A stretch of DNA of 64,000 bases from Nostoc sp. UHCC 0702 (GTDB lineage: Bacteria; Cyanobacteriota; Cyanobacteriia; Cyanobacteriales; Nostocaceae): positions 434,001 through 498,000 of the forward strand of contig CP071065.1 of NCBI GenBank assembly GCA_017164015.1, read 5' to 3'. Made by a program: the position numbers and the translations under genes. Below the pieces are notes generated by a model, which was not told the DNA's origin, did no database searches, and saw only the letters and a program-made list of their open reading frames with translations. Of this stretch, positions 61,875-64,000 are shown in pieces. The first letter of the stretch is position 1; the number at the start of each line of letters is the position of its first letter.

Positions 61875-63341
61875 ATGACTAATTCTGTAGACTTTGGCGG
61901 TAGACCATTTCATTTCATTGGGATTGGTGGTATAGGTATGTCTGCTCTGGCATATTTACTGGTAAAGCGCAATTTACCAGTTTCCGGTTCAGATATTCGT
62001 CCTAATCACATTACGCGACACTTAGAAGCCATCGGCTCACATATTTTTCCTCAACAAGAAGCCAGTAATTTTGATTTCTTCCTTTCGGATGCAACTACTA
62101 CTAATGGAGTAGAGTTAAACTCCAAAACAGAATTATCTGCTGCTTCGGCAGCGAAACTGCCCCAAGTCATTTGCTCAACAGCAATCAACAAAAGCAATTT
62201 GGAATATAAGGCAGCGGTAGAATTAGGCTGCCCAATTTTTCATCGTTCTGATGTTCTAGCCGCCTTAATTGCTGATTATTACAGCATCGCAGTAGCAGGG
62301 ACTCATGGCAAAACAACCACAAGTTGCATGATTGGTTATATGCTACTGCAAGCTGGGTTAGACCCGACGATTCTTGTAGGTGGCGAAGTAAATGCTTGGG
62401 AAGGCAATGCTAGATTTGGGCAAAGTCAGTATTTGGTAGCTGAGGCAGATGAATCAGATGGTTCTTTGGTAAAACATGCCCCTGAAATTGGCATTATTAC
62501 CAATATTGAACTCGATCATCCTGACCATTACGACACATTAGAGCAAGTTATTGACACCTTCCAAGAATTTGCTGCTGGTTGTAAAACTTTAATCGGTAGT
62601 ATTGATTGTACAACAGTACGCGATCGCCTAAAACCAACAATCAGCTACAGCTTACACTCAGATACCGATGCTGACTACACTGTGAGCAATGTGGACTATC
62701 GGGCTGATGGCACAACAGCTTTAGTTTGGGAACGTGGCAAAGCCTTGGGCGTATTAAAATTGCGCCTGCTCAGTCGGCATAACCTGAGTAATGCCCTAGC
62801 AGCAGTGGCTGTTGGTCGAGTGCTGGGCTTAGAATTTGGAGAAATTGCCAAAGGTATTGCCACATTTGAAGGAGCAAGACGCCGCTTTGAGTTCCGGGGT
62901 GAAGTTGATGGCATTACTTTCATCGATGACTATGCCCACCATCCCAGTGAAATTCGTGCTACTTTAGCTGCTGCACGCCTGCAAGCAAGACCAGGACAAA
63001 GAGTGGTGGCGATTTTCCAACCTCATCGCTATAGTCGTACACTCACCTTTTTAGAAGAATTTGCCGAATCTTTTGCCCATGCTGATTTAGTTGTCCTGAC
63101 AGATATTTACAGTGCAGGCGAAGCTAATTTAGGTCAAATTAGCGGTGAACGGTTGGCATTAGAAGTCGCTAAACACCACTCACAAGTGGTTTATCAGCCA
63201 ACTTTACCGAAGGTGGGCGAGTTCTTGCTGCAAACACTGCGCCCTGGAGACTTAGCGCTGTTTCTGGGTGCTGGGAATTTGAATCAAATAATTCCGGAAG
63301 TAATTACAACTCTTTGTGAGCCTGCTAAAGCCACATCTTAG
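61875..63341 (+). CDS. murC: UDP-N-acetylmuramate-alanine ligase (488 aa)
   Basis: Adds L-Ala to UDP-MurNAc in peptidoglycan synthesis. FHFIGIGGIGMSALAYLLVK at the N-terminus (UDP site), AVAGTHGKTTTSCMIGYML (ATP loop), DESDGSL, ELDHPDHYD, FIDDYAHHPSEI and FQPHRYSRT are the MurC motifs. AGGAG precedes the ATG by 9 nt. Followed by murB with a 119-bp gap, as in other Nostocales. Confidence 0.96.
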   Translation: MTNSVDFGGRPFHFIGIGGIGMSALAYLLVKRNLPVSGSDIRPNHITRHLEAIGSHIFPQQEASNFDFFLSDATTTNGVELNSKTELSAASAAKLPQVICSTAINKSNLEYKAAVELGCPIFHRSDVLAALIADYYSIAVAGTHGKTTTSCMIGYMLLQAGLDPTILVGGEVNAWEGNARFGQSQYLVAEADESDGSLVKHAPEIGIITNIELDHPDHYDTLEQVIDTFQEFAAGCKTLIGSIDCTTVRDRLKPTISYSLHSDTDADYTVSNVDYRADGTTALVWERGKALGVLKLRLLSRHNLSNALAAVAVGRVLGLEFGEIAKGIATFEGARRRFEFRGEVDGITFIDDYAHHPSEIRATLAAARLQARPGQRVVAIFQPHRYSRTLTFLEEFAESFAHADLVVLTDIYSAGEANLGQISGERLALEVAKHHSQVVYQPTLPKVGEFLLQTLRPGDLALFLGAGNLNQIIPEVITTLCEPAKATS

Positions 63342-63460
63342 AAGGCAGGAAAAGAGGATTATCTCCAAGCCAATTGTCTATCTAGGACGGTTTTATCAAT
63401 TCACACTATTGCTGTATTTTTACGGCAGATAAATGTAAAATTTCACAAATTGACGTAAAA

Positions 63461-64000
63461 ATGAAAATCTCCCAGGCAGATGGAAACGTCTGCACAATTT
63501 CGACTACACCCAAACAGAAAACAGTTAATTCAGGCGAAAGTAAGATAATTTACTTACCAGGCACTGATTGTGTAATCAAGTCCCAAGCTTCATTATCAGG
63601 GTACACTTCATATAGAGTCGGAGGCGCAGCTGAATGGTATGTTGCTCCTCGCAACTTAGAAAGCTTGCAAGCCAGCCTAGAGTATGCAGAAGAACATGAT
63701 TTAGCCGTCACAACACTAGGAGCAGGTTCTAACCTGTTAGTAAGCGATCGCGGTATCCCAGGCCTAGTTATCTCTACTCGCCATCTCCGCTACAGCTATT
63801 TTGACCCACACACTGGTCAATTAACTGTCGCAGCTGGAGAATCAATTCCCACCTTAGCATGGGAGGCAGCCCAACTAGGCTGGGAAGGATTGGAGTGGGC
63901 TGTCGGTATCCCTGGAACAGTCGGGGGTGCTGTGGTGATGAATGCAGGGGCACACAACAGTTGTATCGCAGATATGTTAGTCAGCGCCCAGCTGCTTGCA
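63461..64000 (+). CDS. murB: UDP-N-acetylenolpyruvoylglucosamine reductase, 3' end off the window
   Basis: Frame opens at ATG 63,461 and runs to the window edge (180 residues). FAD-binding domain: [60 protein letters not shown] and MNAGAH. Type I MurB enzyme reducing the enolpyruvyl group. An N-terminal extension of about 45 residues precedes the conserved fold. Confidence 0.93.
   Translation, partial: MKISQADGNVCTISTTPKQKTVNSGESKIIYLPGTDCVIKSQASLSGYTSYRVGGAAEWYVAPRNLESLQASLEYAEEHDLAVTTLGAGSNLLVSDRGIPGLVISTRHLRYSYFDPHTGQLTVAAGESIPTLAWEAAQLGWEGLEWAVGIPGTVGGAVVMNAGAHNSCIADMLVSAQLLA

Overview
Organism. The window comes from a filamentous heterocyst-forming cyanobacterium (order Nostocales). It carries a nif cluster of the heterocyst type (nifB-fdxN-nifS-nifU-glbN-nifH-nifD), two nif genes cut by site-specifically integrated elements with XisA/XisC-type recombinases, many GCGATCGC (HIP1) sites, and the short tandem repeats (CAGTCATTAGT, GGGTACTGGGGATT and similar) usual in this order. 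The housekeeping genes on the right are typical cyanobacterial ones (gap2, murC-murB, efp-accB, a CYP38/TLP40-like cyclophilin). Region 1 (1-24.8 kb): the right part of a very large element lodged in nifD. It runs off the left edge. Its recombinase gene lies at the nifD junction (about 24.79 kb). The cargo looks viral or plasmid-like: a DpdA-like transglycosylase (putative 7-deazaguanine DNA modification), a mostly minus-strand block of beta-rich, structural-looking proteins, a DnaB/RepA-type replicative ATPase, an M15 peptidoglycan peptidase, and a plus-strand block of small early-type genes with an XRE regulator, a KGK protein and an AcrVA2-family (anti-CRISPR-like) protein. TGATCA-centred repeats lie beside the recombinase gene, and a 35-bp copy of them lies inside the helicase gene. 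No terminase, portal or major capsid protein was recognised. Region 2 (24.8-36.5 kb): the nif cluster on the minus strand. nifD is truncated by the first element. nifH is split by a 3,951-bp element bounded by a 15-bp direct repeat; joining the halves gives an in-frame 297-residue NifH. This element carries its own recombinase, two PD-(D/E)XK-like nucleases, a UPF0175 protein and a small unknown. Then follow glbN (cyanoglobin), nifU, nifS, fdxN and nifB. Region 3 (36.8-42.5 kb): an xisI gene with a gutted xisH, a quinone-oxidoreductase-like MDR protein, a methyltransferase-HIT fusion, and three nearly identical tandem Rpn/DUF2887 nuclease genes. Region 4 (42.7-46.5 kb): a second nif operon on the plus strand, cysE(nifP)-two small conserved proteins-small membrane protein-nifV-nifZ-nifT. 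Three TGAGTACA boxes lie upstream of cysE and three upstream of nifB, same orientation and similar spacing, which suggests shared control, plausibly by the nif activator CnfR. Region 5 (46.5-64 kb): repeat-rich spacers, a 2Fe-2S thioredoxin-like ferredoxin, a double-glycine-leader peptide gene, an acyltransferase, proS, a GerMN protein, an ArsR regulator, accB, efp, a lumenal cyclophilin, a Uma2 protein, thiL, gap2, nadD, murC and the start of murB. How it works together: in vegetative cells nifD and nifH are broken. In a differentiating heterocyst the two recombinases would be expected to excise their elements and restore the genes, while NifB/FdxN/NifU/NifS/NifV/NifZ/NifT and the serine acetyltransferase (cysteine for Fe-S clusters) supply cofactor assembly.
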